A model generated the notes under the pieces. The model saw only the letters and a list, made by a program, of their open reading frames with translations. It was not told the origin of the DNA and did no database searches. The position numbers and the translations under genes were made by a program. A DNA stretch of 41,441 bases from Phycisphaerales bacterium (GTDB taxonomy: Bacteria > Planctomycetota > Phycisphaerae > SM23-33), in the NCBI GenBank assembly GCA_018644725.1, contig JABGPZ010000039.1, positions 5,207 through 46,647 of the forward strand, in the 5' to 3' direction. Shown here one piece after another: positions 1 through 7,717 of this stretch (position 1 is its first letter; the number at the start of each line of letters is the position of its first letter).

Positions 1-442
1 CCACGACGACAGGCTTTTTGACTTCAGCCTTCTTGACCACGACGACAGGCTTTTTAACCTCGGGGGTCTTCACCACGACGGCGGGGGTCTTTACTTCGGG
101 AACTTTTACGCTCTCGGGAAGCTTCACCACGGCCGCAGGTTTTTCAATCTGCTTGGGCGTGATGGCCGCAATGACAGGCTCGGGCTTGGAAGTGTCCAAG
201 ACGGCCTTGCCGGGCGACGTTTGATCTTTCGCCCAAGGGCTTTTAATTGGCTTGACCGCCAAAACAGCCTTGCCGGGCGATGCCACTTGCGTGACCTCTT
301 CAGCTTTGGGCTGGGCCTTGACGATAGGCGCGGGGGAAATCGCAGCGGGCTTGGGGGCTTCGCTTTGATTGGTACTGTTAATAACGACGACGACCGCTAA
401 AGGCAAACCGAGGGCCAGTGCGATCCAGAAAGGCTTATGCAT
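1..442 (-). CDS. N-terminal part of a membrane-anchored Lys/Pro/Val-repeat protein (runs off the window)
   Basis: An open frame starts at an ATG at 442-440 and runs off the left edge, so only the first 147 codons are visible. A GGAG lies 8 nt upstream of the ATG. Residues 4-21 (PFWIALALGLPLAVVVVI) form one hydrophobic segment after MHK, so this is a signal anchor or uncleaved signal peptide. The rest is low-complexity and rich in Lys, Pro, Val and Ala: SPGKAVL occurs twice, and the last visible part repeats the unit VKKPVVVV. Extended Lys/Pro repeats of this kind occur in periplasm-spanning linkers such as those of TonB-like or peptidoglycan-binding proteins, but no catalytic domain is visible, so no function is assigned. 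It is divergent from the methyltransferase gene at 893. Confidence 0.7.
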   Translation of the reverse strand, partial: MHKPFWIALALGLPLAVVVVINSTNQSEAPKPAAISPAPIVKAQPKAEEVTQVASPGKAVLAVKPIKSPWAKDQTSPGKAVLDTSKPEPVIAAITPKQIEKPAAVVKLPESVKVPEVKTPAVVVKTPEVKKPVVVVKKAEVKKPVVV

Positions 443-857
443 GGTTCCGACTCCATTTCATGGCCAATCTGACCGAGGGGAAACGCAACGATGGCGCTTC
501 ATTCGATCAATATGATTGTGGGGGTATCCCGTTCTTGCCGCAGTCCTTCCGCGACAAGACTCCATAGAGTACACGCGTTTTGTAGAGAGTAAAGCCGGAA
601 ACTTTCTCCCCCTCCCCTCGCCCAGCAAGATAGTTTTTCCCCGCGCAAACAAGGCGGCTGGATGCTTTTTCTCGCGCAGGTTTCTCCTGTCAACACGCGG
701 CCGTTTCCCTGCGCGATTATTTTGTCAACAGGCCGGCAGCGCTGTTGATTCTTTGGCGCGGAGTGGGAAAATTATTTTATTTTTTCGTTTTCAACAGGGC
801 GGCTCCGTAGCGCCTTTCCCCCGTTTCGCCCAGGCCGTCGCGCGAGCGTTTTGCTCG
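443..857. other. Gap between divergent genes; no gene seen
   Basis: No open frame here has a plausible ribosome-binding site or protein-like composition. The stretch must hold the promoter of the leftward gene. Its right half has several TCAACA-type short motifs (about 688, 727, 791) and an AT-rich run near 769-790. TTTTCAACA at 788-796 differs from a relaxed DnaA box at one position, but this is weak on its own. Confidence 0.4.
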
Positions 858-886
858 TTGCAGTCGCCTTGGCCGCGCGGTACAAT
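858..886 (+). promoter_or_regulatory. Promoter of the RNA methyltransferase gene, leaderless geometry
   Basis: TTGCAG (858-863), a 17-bp spacer and TACAAT (881-886) match a sigma-70 type promoter. Only six bases (GTGGCC) separate the -10 from the ATG at 893, which would place transcription start on the A of the start codon. No Shine-Dalgarno sequence is present. Confidence 0.7.
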
Positions 887-892
887 GTGGCC

Positions 893-1741
893 ATGAATAC
901 CCCTCCCCTTCAGCCTGACGACCCGCGACTTGTCCGCCTCGGTTCCCTGCGCGATCGCGATCTTCGCCGCGAAGGGCTCCTGGTCGCGGAAGGGCGCTGG
1001 CTGGCCAGGCGATTGCTCGAGTCCTCCGCCGCAGAAGCCGTCGCAATTGTCGCGCCGCGCTTTGCCGACGAATTTGCCCCTTACGCTGACCGAGGTGCGG
1101 AGATTCTTGTCGCGGCCGAGGAGGCTCTTTCGCAGGTCGCAGGGTTTGCGTTCCATCGCGGTGCGCTGGCGGTGGCGCGTCGGCCGGCGCTGGCAACGGT
1201 GGAATCGGTCCTCGCGGATCCGCGGCCTCGCCAAACGGTCGTCGTGTTGCCGGATACCACAAATGTCGAAAATCTCGGCGCGATTTTTCGCTCCGCCGCC
1301 GCGCTGGGTGTCGATACGATTTTTCTCGGCGAACAATGTTGCGACGAATTTTCCCGGCGCACCCTCCGGGTTTCGATGGGCGCGGCATTGCAACTGCGCC
1401 TGGTGCGCAGCGGCAACCTCGCGGCCGACCTTGACGCGCTGCGCGACGCAGGGTTCTCGATCGCCGCGACGGTTCTCGACAGCTCGGCCACGCCGCTGAT
1501 GCAATTTTGCCCGCCAGAAAAAACAGCCCTCCTCTTCGGCTCCGAGGCCGACGGGCTCGCCGAGCACTGGTTCCACGCCGCCGACACGCAACTCACAATT
1601 CCCATGGCCGAGGGGGTCGACTCGCTGAATCTTGCGGCCGCCGCTGCAATCGCTCTCTGGCACGTCCAGCAAAATTCGCTTCACACAGACCCCCCTCGCC
1701 TCTCCAAAGAACCCAAAATTCTGCCCAATCCTCCAAAATAA
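893..1741 (+). CDS. TrmH/SpoU-family RNA 2'-O-methyltransferase
   Basis: This 282-residue protein is a SPOUT methyltransferase that would transfer a methyl group from S-adenosylmethionine to a ribose 2'-OH in rRNA or tRNA. The three SpoU motifs are clear: NVENLGAIFRSAAALG (motif 1, catalytic Asn/Arg), LLFGSEADGL (motif 2) and IPMAEGVDSLNLAAAAAIALW-type motif 3 near residues 240-260, which together form the SAM-binding trefoil knot. About 100 N-terminal residues form a substrate-binding region of the kind seen in RlmB/TsnR relatives. The ATG at 893 is preferred over the upstream one at 851 because the promoter -10 lies immediately before it. Which nucleotide is modified cannot be read from the sequence. 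The C-terminal 20 residues are Pro/Lys-rich and look unstructured. Confidence 0.9.
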   Translation: MNTPPLQPDDPRLVRLGSLRDRDLRREGLLVAEGRWLARRLLESSAAEAVAIVAPRFADEFAPYADRGAEILVAAEEALSQVAGFAFHRGALAVARRPALATVESVLADPRPRQTVVVLPDTTNVENLGAIFRSAAALGVDTIFLGEQCCDEFSRRTLRVSMGAALQLRLVRSGNLAADLDALRDAGFSIAATVLDSSATPLMQFCPPEKTALLFGSEADGLAEHWFHAADTQLTIPMAEGVDSLNLAAAAAIALWHVQQNSLHTDPPRLSKEPKILPNPPK

Positions 1742-2000
1742 AACAAAAAAAACGGGCCCTTTTACTGACACTGCCTTAAAAGTAAGGAATTCTCCGAATT
1801 TCTTGCGGATTCCGGCCCCCTCGCCCGTTTTCGCCCAAACAATCAACAGGGTTTTGGGGAGAACCTGTGGATTTCCTTTCGGTTCCTTGTTGGCGCCCGG
1901 CGGGATTATCGACAGAAAAGAAAGCAAACGTTCGCGATTTTTCGCGCCTGTTCACAACTCACCGCTTTTCCAACAGCCAAACAACCACCCCGCCGACACC

Positions 2001-2009
2001 TTATCCACA
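2001..2009 (+). promoter_or_regulatory. Perfect DnaA box
   Basis: TTATCCACA matches the 9-bp DnaA box consensus exactly. Confidence 0.65.
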
Positions 2010-2114
2010 AACCCAAACGGCCTCTCGCGCCCACAACTGCCCCAGAAGCAAGATGTTGTGTCGCCTCAGAAAACAATCAACAGAACTCACAGGGCCTACC
2101 AATACTGCGACTTG

Positions 2115-2138
2115 TATTCTATATTACTATATAGAATA
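2115..2138. repeat. AT-rich 10-bp inverted repeat between the DnaA boxes
   Basis: Arms TATTCTATAT and ATATAGAATA are perfectly complementary around a 4-nt TACT loop. The element could be a DNA-unwinding element, a cruciform or an operator. The minus strand across it reads as TAG/TAA/TAT triplets, reminiscent of DnaA-trio elements, but the run is too short to be sure. Confidence 0.6.
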
Positions 2139-2224
2139 GAAAGGCCGCCATCACACAAGCCCTTGCAGTTTTCCTCAAAGGCGTGTATTATGGCCTAACT
2201 CATTCAAATGACCGAATCGCCGAT

Positions 2225-2233
2225 TGTGGATAA
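2225..2233 (-). promoter_or_regulatory. Perfect DnaA box, minus orientation
   Basis: TGTGGATAA is the exact reverse complement of the consensus TTATCCACA. It lies 34 bp before the ACT-domain start codon. Confidence 0.65.
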
Positions 2234-2266
2234 CCTGCGGTTCATTTCGCCCTAGAGGAGAAACTT

Positions 2267-2659
2267 ATGCAAATCGAAAAACAATTTTCCATCTTTCTGA
2301 TCAACCGGCCCGGCGTTCTAGCCCATATCACGGGACTTTTGACCGAGAACGGCATCAATGTGCAGGCTCTGTCGCTGAGCGACTCGGGCGAGCATGGCGT
2401 GCTTCGAATTGTTTGCCAAGATGTCGACAAGGCTCGCGCATGTCTCACCGAAGCGCATGACCGCTGGACCGAGACCGATGTGCTGGTCATTCCAATTGAC
2501 AACACCCCTGGCGGGTTTTCCCGTTTGGCTAAAACGCTCACCGATGGTGGCGCGGACATCGCCTATGCCTACTTCAGCGCAGCCGACGATGGCAAAGCCA
2601 CCACGGCCGTGTTCAAAATCAAAGACCTCGAAGCCGCCAAGGCACTTCTCGAAGGATAA
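2267..2659 (+). CDS. Tandem ACT-domain amino-acid-binding protein
   Basis: This 130-residue protein is made almost wholly of two ACT domains (about 1-70 and 72-130). The first opens with the typical ...FLINRPGVLAHITGLLTENGINVQAL pattern (residues 8-33); the second has GGFSRLAKTLTDGGADIAYAY. Stand-alone tandem ACT proteins of this size bind amino acids and are thought to regulate partner enzymes or act as sensors; no catalytic domain is present. A strong GAGGAG sits 6 nt before the ATG. The gene is convergent with leuA across a shared terminator. A role in sensing branched-chain or other amino acids for leuA is plausible but rests only on proximity. Confidence 0.85.
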   Translation: MQIEKQFSIFLINRPGVLAHITGLLTENGINVQALSLSDSGEHGVLRIVCQDVDKARACLTEAHDRWTETDVLVIPIDNTPGGFSRLAKTLTDGGADIAYAYFSAADDGKATTAVFKIKDLEAAKALLEG

Positions 2660-2730
2660 GACCGCCGCGCACTGTTCTGGGACTCCGGATCAATGCACAT
2701 GGTGAGTGTCTCGATATAAACAGGTTCATA

Positions 2731-2760
2731 AAAAAGCCCGAGCGATTGCCCGGGCTTTTT
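2731..2760. terminator. Bidirectional terminator between the ACT gene and leuA
   Basis: Perfect 10-bp arms AAAAAGCCCG / CGGGCTTTTT surround a 10-nt loop. A/T tracts on both sides let it end both convergent transcripts. Confidence 0.85.
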
Positions 2761-2780
2761 CTTTTGTCTTGGTCGGCCAG

Positions 2781-4451
2781 CTATGCTTTGCGATTCAGCG
2801 CAGCGACGATTGCCTTGACGGCGGCCTGGTCGATGTTGGTGTCCACGCCCACGCCCCACAGCGTTTGGCCATCGGCAAATTTCAGCGGCACATAGGCAAT
2901 TGCCTGCGCGTCTGCACCTTGGCCAACGGCTTGCTCGTGATAGTCCAGCAGCTCGAAGGGGTGATCGTCGACCATGCGCATCGCCTGGACGAACGCGTCG
3001 ATCGGACCATTTCCGTCGGCTTCGAGGACGGTTGATTTTCCGTTTGCCTCCAGTCGCACTTCGCCATGGATTTCCGTGGGATTTGTGTTGTCGGGTCGCG
3101 GCCAATATCCCACCAGCGTATACGGCCCGGCGGGGTTGACGAACTCGGCCTGGAACACGTCGTGAACTTCGTCGTTGCGCAATTCACGATGCAGCTCGTC
3201 GGATTTGCCCTGGACGGCCCGGCCAACTTGCGGATGCATCGCCTTGGGCAGCTCGAGGCCATATTCCTGTTCGAGCACCCACGCCACACCGCCCTTGCCG
3301 GATTGCGAGTTGATCCGGATCAAGTCTTTATATTCTCGGCCGACGTCGGCGGGGTCAATGTGCAGATAGGGAACTTTCCAGCCCATGCCAAATCGCTCGC
3401 CGGCGGTGTCGCGAATCGACATGCCCTTGCGGATCGCGTCTTGGTGGCTGCCGGAAAATGCAGTGAACACATATTCGCCCGCGTATGGTGCGCGGTAATA
3501 AATGTCCATGCCCGTCAGCCGGCGAACCGTTGCGGCGATGGTGTCGAGATGGGAAAGGTCCAGGCCCGTTTTCACGCCGCGGCTGAGGAGGTTCCCCGCC
3601 AGCGTCACGATGTCCACATTGCCGGTCCGCTCACCGTGGCCAAAGAGCGTGCCTTCGACGCGGTCGGCGCCGGCCTGAAGAGCGAGCTCGCTTGCGGCGA
3701 CGGCCATGCCTTGGTCATTGTGTGCGTGGAGCGAGACGACAATTTTATCGCGCTGGGAAAACCGTCGGCAGAACAATTCGATCATGTCCGCATAGTGCGT
3801 CGGCGGGCGACGCTCGACCGTTGCGGGCAGGTTGAAGATCAACGGCTTGTCCACCGTCGCTTTGCCCCACGCCTCGAAGACGGCTTCGCAAATTTCCAGA
3901 GCGAAATCGAGGTCCGTATCGGTGAATTCTTCCGGGCTGAATTCGAAGCGAATGTCTCCGCCGTGTGCATCGGCGAGTTCGCGGATTTGTTTCACGCTTT
4001 TGACGGCCGCCTCGATAGTCTGTTCGCGTGTGAGGTTAAACACCTGCTTCATGTGCAGGTCACTCGTGGCGACATAGGCATGGACGATCCCGCGCGGCAA
4101 GCCTTCGAACGCTTCGAAGGTGCGCGCGATGAGGTGCTCGCGACATTGCACAAGACCCATGATGAACACGTCGTCGGGAATGAGATTCTCGTCGATCAGT
4201 TTGCGGCAGAAATCGAAGTCGTCCTGCGACGCGGAAGGGAATGCGATCTCGATGTGCTTGAATCCCATCTCGCAGAGCATCTGGAAATATTCGAGCTTCG
4301 CCGCAGGCGTCAGCGGGTTCGGCAGCGACTGGTTGCCATCGCGCAGGTCGACGCTGCACCAGGCGGGTGCGACGGTGACGGGATTGTCGACCCAGGTGCG
4401 ATTTTCAATTGCGTAGGGTTTTGCGTGTGTGTATTTGGGATAGTCGGTCAT
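2781..4451 (-). CDS. leuA: 2-isopropylmalate synthase, long form
   Basis: The 556-residue enzyme condenses acetyl-CoA with 2-oxoisovalerate, the committed step of leucine biosynthesis in the cytoplasm. The HMGL-like TIM barrel covers about residues 30-330, with the metal/substrate motif DLRDGNQSL near residue 36 and the metal-binding LHAHNDQG. The linker regions follow, and residues about 430-556 form the LeuA dimer domain that binds leucine for feedback inhibition. Length and the N-terminal YAIENRTWVDNPVT context fit the long (type 2) form rather than the ~510-residue E. coli type. GGAG lies 7 nt before the ATG. The stop codon of a short upstream frame overlaps this ATG as ATGA, and the whole start region is duplicated about 83 bp upstream, so initiation may be coupled or regulated. 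Confidence 0.95.
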   Translation of the reverse strand: MTDYPKYTHAKPYAIENRTWVDNPVTVAPAWCSVDLRDGNQSLPNPLTPAAKLEYFQMLCEMGFKHIEIAFPSASQDDFDFCRKLIDENLIPDDVFIMGLVQCREHLIARTFEAFEGLPRGIVHAYVATSDLHMKQVFNLTREQTIEAAVKSVKQIRELADAHGGDIRFEFSPEEFTDTDLDFALEICEAVFEAWGKATVDKPLIFNLPATVERRPPTHYADMIELFCRRFSQRDKIVVSLHAHNDQGMAVAASELALQAGADRVEGTLFGHGERTGNVDIVTLAGNLLSRGVKTGLDLSHLDTIAATVRRLTGMDIYYRAPYAGEYVFTAFSGSHQDAIRKGMSIRDTAGERFGMGWKVPYLHIDPADVGREYKDLIRINSQSGKGGVAWVLEQEYGLELPKAMHPQVGRAVQGKSDELHRELRNDEVHDVFQAEFVNPAGPYTLVGYWPRPDNTNPTEIHGEVRLEANGKSTVLEADGNGPIDAFVQAMRMVDDHPFELLDYHEQAVGQGADAQAIAYVPLKFADGQTLWGVGVDTNIDQAAVKAIVAALNRKA

Positions 4452-4557
4452 TGGATTTCTCCAGTATGAGAGAGAGGTGTATTAAAGCAGGATGTCAGCG
4501 ACGAGCAGGAAAAAAATTTGGGGTAGTCGGTCATTGGATTTCTCCGGTATGAGAGAG
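4442..4557. repeat. Direct repeat of the leuA RBS and start region
   Basis: About 32 bp covering the RBS, ATG and first codons of leuA (4442-4474) recur at 4525-4557 with very few differences. The centre-to-centre distance is 83 bp. Confidence 0.75.
4448..4534 (-). CDS. Possible 28-codon leader ORF overlapping the leuA start
   Basis: This small frame begins MTDYPK, the same first six residues as LeuA, and has the same GGAG spaced 7 nt before its ATG. It then diverges and ends with a TGA overlapping the leuA ATG (ATGA, 4448-4451). It appears to have arisen by tandem duplication of the leuA 5' end. It has two leucine codons in 28, so it does not look like a classical leucine attenuator peptide. 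It could deliver ribosomes to leuA by translational coupling, or be a relic. Confidence 0.45.
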   Translation of the reverse strand: MTDYPKFFSCSSLTSCFNTPLSHTGEIQ

Positions 4558-4559
4558 GT

Positions 4560-4657
4560 GCGGCCGAAGGGAGGCCGCGGGTCGGTAGTTCTATTGTATC
4601 GGCTATTTTGGCCTTGGGCAGTGATGAAAAAACGCCTCGCGAAGGTCGCGAAGCGTT
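4560..4657 (-). promoter_or_regulatory. leuA upstream control region: terminator-like hairpin, -10 box and leader hairpin
   Basis: Reading on the minus strand: first a hairpin with arms AACGC and TCGCGA and their complements (4631-4657, one C-A mismatch, 3-nt loop), followed directly by six T's, i.e. an intrinsic terminator. Next TACAAT (4593-4598) as a possible -10 with only a weak -35 (CTGCCC, 17-bp spacer). Then a second hairpin with GCGGCC arms (4560-4578) just before the leader ORF. If transcription starts at TACAAT the terminator insulates the gene; if it starts further upstream it could act as an attenuator. No T-box sequence is seen. Confidence 0.5.
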
Positions 4658-4812
4658 GAGTGAACAAGCGGGGATTCGCGACGACGTTACAGCACAAGAC
4701 CGTTCAAGGGCGAGAGTAGCCCCAGAAGCGAAAGTCGGCGGAGATTGGTGCATTGTGTCGTCATGAGTCTTTCATCATACGCGGTTTTCCGGGGCGTGAC
4801 AAGTTTTTTTTG

Positions 4813-4841
4813 TTGTCTCGGCCGGAGCGCTCGTGCATACT
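4813..4841 (+). promoter_or_regulatory. asnB promoter, leaderless geometry
   Basis: TTGTCT (4813-4818), 17-bp spacer, CATACT (4836-4841), then six bases (GGGGCC) and the ATG at 4848. No Shine-Dalgarno sequence is present. Confidence 0.55.
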
Positions 4842-4847
4842 GGGGCC

Positions 4848-6779
4848 ATGTGTGGATTCATCGGAGAATATCGGCTGGACGCAGCGCGCGCGGATCTCGA
4901 CGCGCTATGCATCGCGCGGGAAGCAATTCGACATCGCGGGCCCGATGGCGACGGGGAATTTCTCTCCGCCCAAGGCCGCTGCGCGATCGCGTTTTGCCGG
5001 CTCGCGGTCCAGGATGTCTCTCCCGCTGCCAACATGCCCATGACCGATTCTGACAGCGGCATGACCCTCGCGCTCAATGGCGAAATTTACAATCATCTCG
5101 AGCTGCGAAGTCGCCTCGGCGAAGGGGCGAGTTTTTCCACCCACAGCGACAGCGAATCGCTTTTGGAGCACTTTGTCGCCAACGGCGGCGCAACGGCGGA
5201 CTCGCTCGCAAAGGCCGACGGCATGTTCGCGCTCGCGCTCTATAACGAAAAAGAAGAAAGCTTGACCCTTGCTCGCGACCGAATCGGCCAAAAACCGCTC
5301 TATTATATTGCTAACAAAGAGGTTGTGTATTTTTCGAGCGAAATTAAGGCCCTTCTCGCTCACCCGGCATGTTCGGCCATCAAAGCGGACAAAAAGAACA
5401 TAACTCGATACTTGGCAACTGGTTATATAGAAAACAGCACGGGAAGGACGGCATACGAGTCGATTCGCGCACTTCCTCCCGCGACGATGATTTTTCTTTC
5501 GCCAGGCCGCGTGTTCTGCGAGGAGCGATACTGGGAGATCCCCGCCGCACCGGCCAAACTGGCCCCTGCAGGCCTGCGTGAGAAAGTTGCCGGCCGACTG
5601 GCTGATATCATGCCAGGATATCTTCTATCGGACGTGCCAATCGGAGTCTTTCTGTCCGGCGGGATCGACTCGGCCGTGGTTGCTGCGATGGCCGCCAAGG
5701 CGAACCGGCTGGCCGGGGATGACTCTCCGCGGCTGCGAACCTTCACCGCCTCGTTCGACGATCCGCGCTATGACGAATCCGCCCAGGCGCAAGCGGTGGC
5801 GGACCACCTTGGCACCGATCACACCGTATTGCGTATCGCGCCCCCCTCACCCGAGGAAATCGAGCAGATCCTGCTTCAATACGATCAGCCGTTTGCCGAC
5901 AGCAGCTGTATCCCGACCGCCCAGCTTTGCCGCGCCGCGAGCGAGCATGTGACCGTCGCGCTGGTTGGCGACGGCGGCGATGAGGTGTTTTGCGGGTATG
6001 ACCGCTACCGGGCGATGCGGCTGGGCGAAACGATGACACCGCCGCGATATTTGCTGTTGCGGATCGCGGCTATGCTTGCGAAGGGTGTCGCGCCGCGCAA
6101 CGAGCGAAGCCGCTTGCGGAGATTGATCCGGTTCGCCGATTCGCTCCGCCACACGCCGCCGGAGCAATATTTCCGCCTGCGCAGCCTTGTTGCGCCCGAA
6201 GACCTTTCGCGGCTGATCCCAGCCGACGCGCTGGAGGGCGAAGACGCTGCCTGGGTGGTGGACGAATTTCTGGCCCAATATGACCAGGGCGAGTTCGAGG
6301 ATGAGCCAGCCTATGCCCAGGCGCACGACATTCGGAGCTATCTGCCGGACGACCTGTTGGTGAAAACCGACATTGCATCGATGGCCAGCTCGCTCGAATT
6401 GCGCGCGCCGCTGCTCGACCATAAACTGGTGGAGATGATGTTGGCTTCGCCCATCGAGGCCCGGCTGAGCAAAAAGGCCCGCCGCGGGAAGGTGTTGCTG
6501 CGGGAGCTTTTCGCGGCCGAGCTACCGAAATCTGTGTTCTCCGCGCCGAAGCGTGGCTTTGGCGTGCCGCTGGCGAGCTGGTTTCGCGGCCCGTTGCAGG
6601 AATTCTTGGCCGACACGATCACCTCGCAGGCGTTTCTCGACGCGGGCCTGGTCCAGCCGGAGGCCGTCGCGGGTATGTTAAATGATCACTTTTCAGGCCG
6701 TGCGGACCTGCAGCACCCGTTGTTCGCGACCCTTTCTTTGGCAATCTGGGCAAAAAACCACCCCGAAGCCATTTCGTAG
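4848..6779 (+). CDS. asnB: Asparagine synthase, glutamine-hydrolysing (class II amidotransferase type)
   Basis: The 643-residue protein converts aspartate, glutamine and ATP to asparagine, using ammonia released from glutamine. The start is fixed by the required N-terminal nucleophile Cys2 in MCGFIGEY. The glutaminase domain (about 1-215) shows HRGPDGDG, LNGEIYNH and DRIGQKPLYY. The synthetase domain follows, with the ATP pyrophosphatase loop SGGIDS at Ser270 and the VGDGGDEVFCGYDRY motif. Length matches the long AsnB forms found in many bacteria, where paralogues also occur in surface-polysaccharide loci. The neighbours here (leuA and a long intergenic region) do not suggest a polysaccharide role, so amino-acid biosynthesis is the simpler reading. 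Confidence 0.9.
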   Translation: MCGFIGEYRLDAARADLDALCIAREAIRHRGPDGDGEFLSAQGRCAIAFCRLAVQDVSPAANMPMTDSDSGMTLALNGEIYNHLELRSRLGEGASFSTHSDSESLLEHFVANGGATADSLAKADGMFALALYNEKEESLTLARDRIGQKPLYYIANKEVVYFSSEIKALLAHPACSAIKADKKNITRYLATGYIENSTGRTAYESIRALPPATMIFLSPGRVFCEERYWEIPAAPAKLAPAGLREKVAGRLADIMPGYLLSDVPIGVFLSGGIDSAVVAAMAAKANRLAGDDSPRLRTFTASFDDPRYDESAQAQAVADHLGTDHTVLRIAPPSPEEIEQILLQYDQPFADSSCIPTAQLCRAASEHVTVALVGDGGDEVFCGYDRYRAMRLGETMTPPRYLLLRIAAMLAKGVAPRNERSRLRRLIRFADSLRHTPPEQYFRLRSLVAPEDLSRLIPADALEGEDAAWVVDEFLAQYDQGEFEDEPAYAQAHDIRSYLPDDLLVKTDIASMASSLELRAPLLDHKLVEMMLASPIEARLSKKARRGKVLLRELFAAELPKSVFSAPKRGFGVPLASWFRGPLQEFLADTITSQAFLDAGLVQPEAVAGMLNDHFSGRADLQHPLFATLSLAIWAKNHPEAIS

Positions 6780-6856
6780 CCCCCGCCAGTCCCGCCGCCT
6801 TTGGCCGTCGTTTTCGCGCCACCCAGCCGCCTGCCCTGTTTTGTCCGGTTTTCAAA

Positions 6857-6872
6857 TGTTCCACGTGGAACA
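6857..6872. promoter_or_regulatory. parS centromere site 1
   Basis: TGTTCCACGTGGAACA is a perfect 16-bp palindrome that matches the bacterial chromosomal parS consensus TGTTNCACGTGNAACA. ParB binds such sites, which cluster around oriC and direct origin segregation and SMC loading. Confidence 0.85.
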
Positions 6873-6996
6873 ATGTTTTGGCAACGCGCGGCACCTTGTT
6901 GCGATCCCGCGCCGCCCCGGCCGTCTCCTTCGGCGATCCCGCGCGGCCCCCGGCCATCGCTCGCTGCGACCCCGCTTTGCCTTGCCTGTTTTTATA

Positions 6997-7012
6997 TGTT
7001 CCACGTGGAACA
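6997..7012. promoter_or_regulatory. parS centromere site 2
   Basis: This is an identical 16-bp palindrome, TGTTCCACGTGGAACA, exactly 140 bp after the first copy. A short T/A-rich tract precedes both copies. Two identical perfect sites so close together are very unlikely by chance. Confidence 0.85.
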
Positions 7013-7297
7013 AAGCTTTTCCGCAACAGCGCATGGCCGCCAGTGGAGGGCAAAATACCGGCCAGCGGCATGACAGGCAACATAAGGCCGGCGGCGCAGT
7101 GCGCCTTGTGGCTCCTGGGCGCGGGTGGGCTGGCGGGTTGCCGGGTGGGCGGAGTGGCGGGAAGATAAGTTCCGCCTGTTTTCCAGGGCACTTGGTGGAG
7201 ATGGCGGCTTTGGGCGATAGGGAGCGATGCTGCGGGCGAGGCAAAAAGATGCTCGGTCTGCCGGAAGATTGTTACCGGCGAGGCGAGAAGATTTTGG

Positions 7298-7717
7298 TCA
7301 GCTGGTGGGAGAGGTGGCCGTGTTTGAGACAAGCGGGCGCTTGGCGGGGCGGGGGAGCTTGTGTCGCCGCCGGAGCAAAACAGACAGCGTGAACAGGAGA
7401 GGGTGGTGGGTTCGGGTAGACCGGCGGGGGAAGGCGGGCGTTGTTTTCCATGCCGGCCGATAAGAGACCGCGCGCGGCCTGGTTGGCTTGGCCTTGGGAG
7501 ACGGAGCGATTTGTGGCGGGGCCGGCCTGGCTATGGGCTGCGGGGCGGTCTGCAACGGAGCGGGTTTGGCCACGGACGGCGGTGCGAATTGCTGCGGCGT
7601 GAACCGCGGCGAGGCGACCTTGGCTGTCCAAGGCCGCCTCCAGGTGTGTACCGCGGAGCTCCCTTGCTGGCTGTCCACCTGCGACTGCGCTGTTTTAAAT
7701 GTGTGGCAGTGAGACAT
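7298..7717 (-). CDS. Doubtful Pro/Ala-rich open frame
   Basis: This is a 139-residue frame with no recognised domain. Its middle (about residues 40-80) is a degenerate 12-13 residue Pro/Ala repeat (AKPAPLQTAPQPI, then ARPAPPQIAPSPK). AAAGGGGG lies about 7 nt before the ATG and could serve as a ribosome-binding site. The composition could equally result from G-rich degenerate repeats on the opposite strand. I list it only because the periodicity is in register with the frame. Confidence 0.2.
   Translation of the reverse strand: MSHCHTFKTAQSQVDSQQGSSAVHTWRRPWTAKVASPRFTPQQFAPPSVAKPAPLQTAPQPIARPAPPQIAPSPKAKPTRPRAVSYRPAWKTTPAFPRRSTRTHHPLLFTLSVLLRRRHKLPRPAKRPLVSNTATSPTS

Larger units (their letters stand above)
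1742..2266. other. Candidate replication origin region (DnaA boxes plus AT-rich inverted repeat)
   Basis: This 525-bp gap has no credible gene. It holds two perfect DnaA boxes in opposite orientations (2001-2009 and 2225-2233). There are also near-matches: TTATCGACA at 1906-1914 (one mismatch), CTGTTCACA at 1948-1956 (two) and TGTGGATTT at 1866-1874 (two). Between the perfect boxes sits an AT-rich stretch (about 2111-2141) that contains a perfect inverted repeat. Two parS sites lie less than 5 kb away. The combination resembles a bacterial oriC, although no dnaA gene is adjacent. A DnaA-regulated promoter for the ACT-domain gene is the alternative. Confidence 0.5.

Noticed and set aside
1-60. 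CRISPR-like direct repeat
   Set aside because: The ~37-bp periodicity is coding repetition of VKKPVVVV units in a protein, with no spacer diversity.
3066-4469. 467-codon plus-strand open frame
   Set aside because: It is antisense to leuA with shadow-type composition.
4535-4753. T-box riboswitch in the leuA leader
   Set aside because: Neither the conserved T-box sequence nor a specifier-loop arrangement could be found. Only a simple terminator hairpin is present.
6619-7392. Overlapping 230-240 codon frames on both strands across the parS sites
   Set aside because: They lack ribosome-binding sites and recognisable domains, overlap the asnB 3' end and have biased Arg/Pro/Gly composition.
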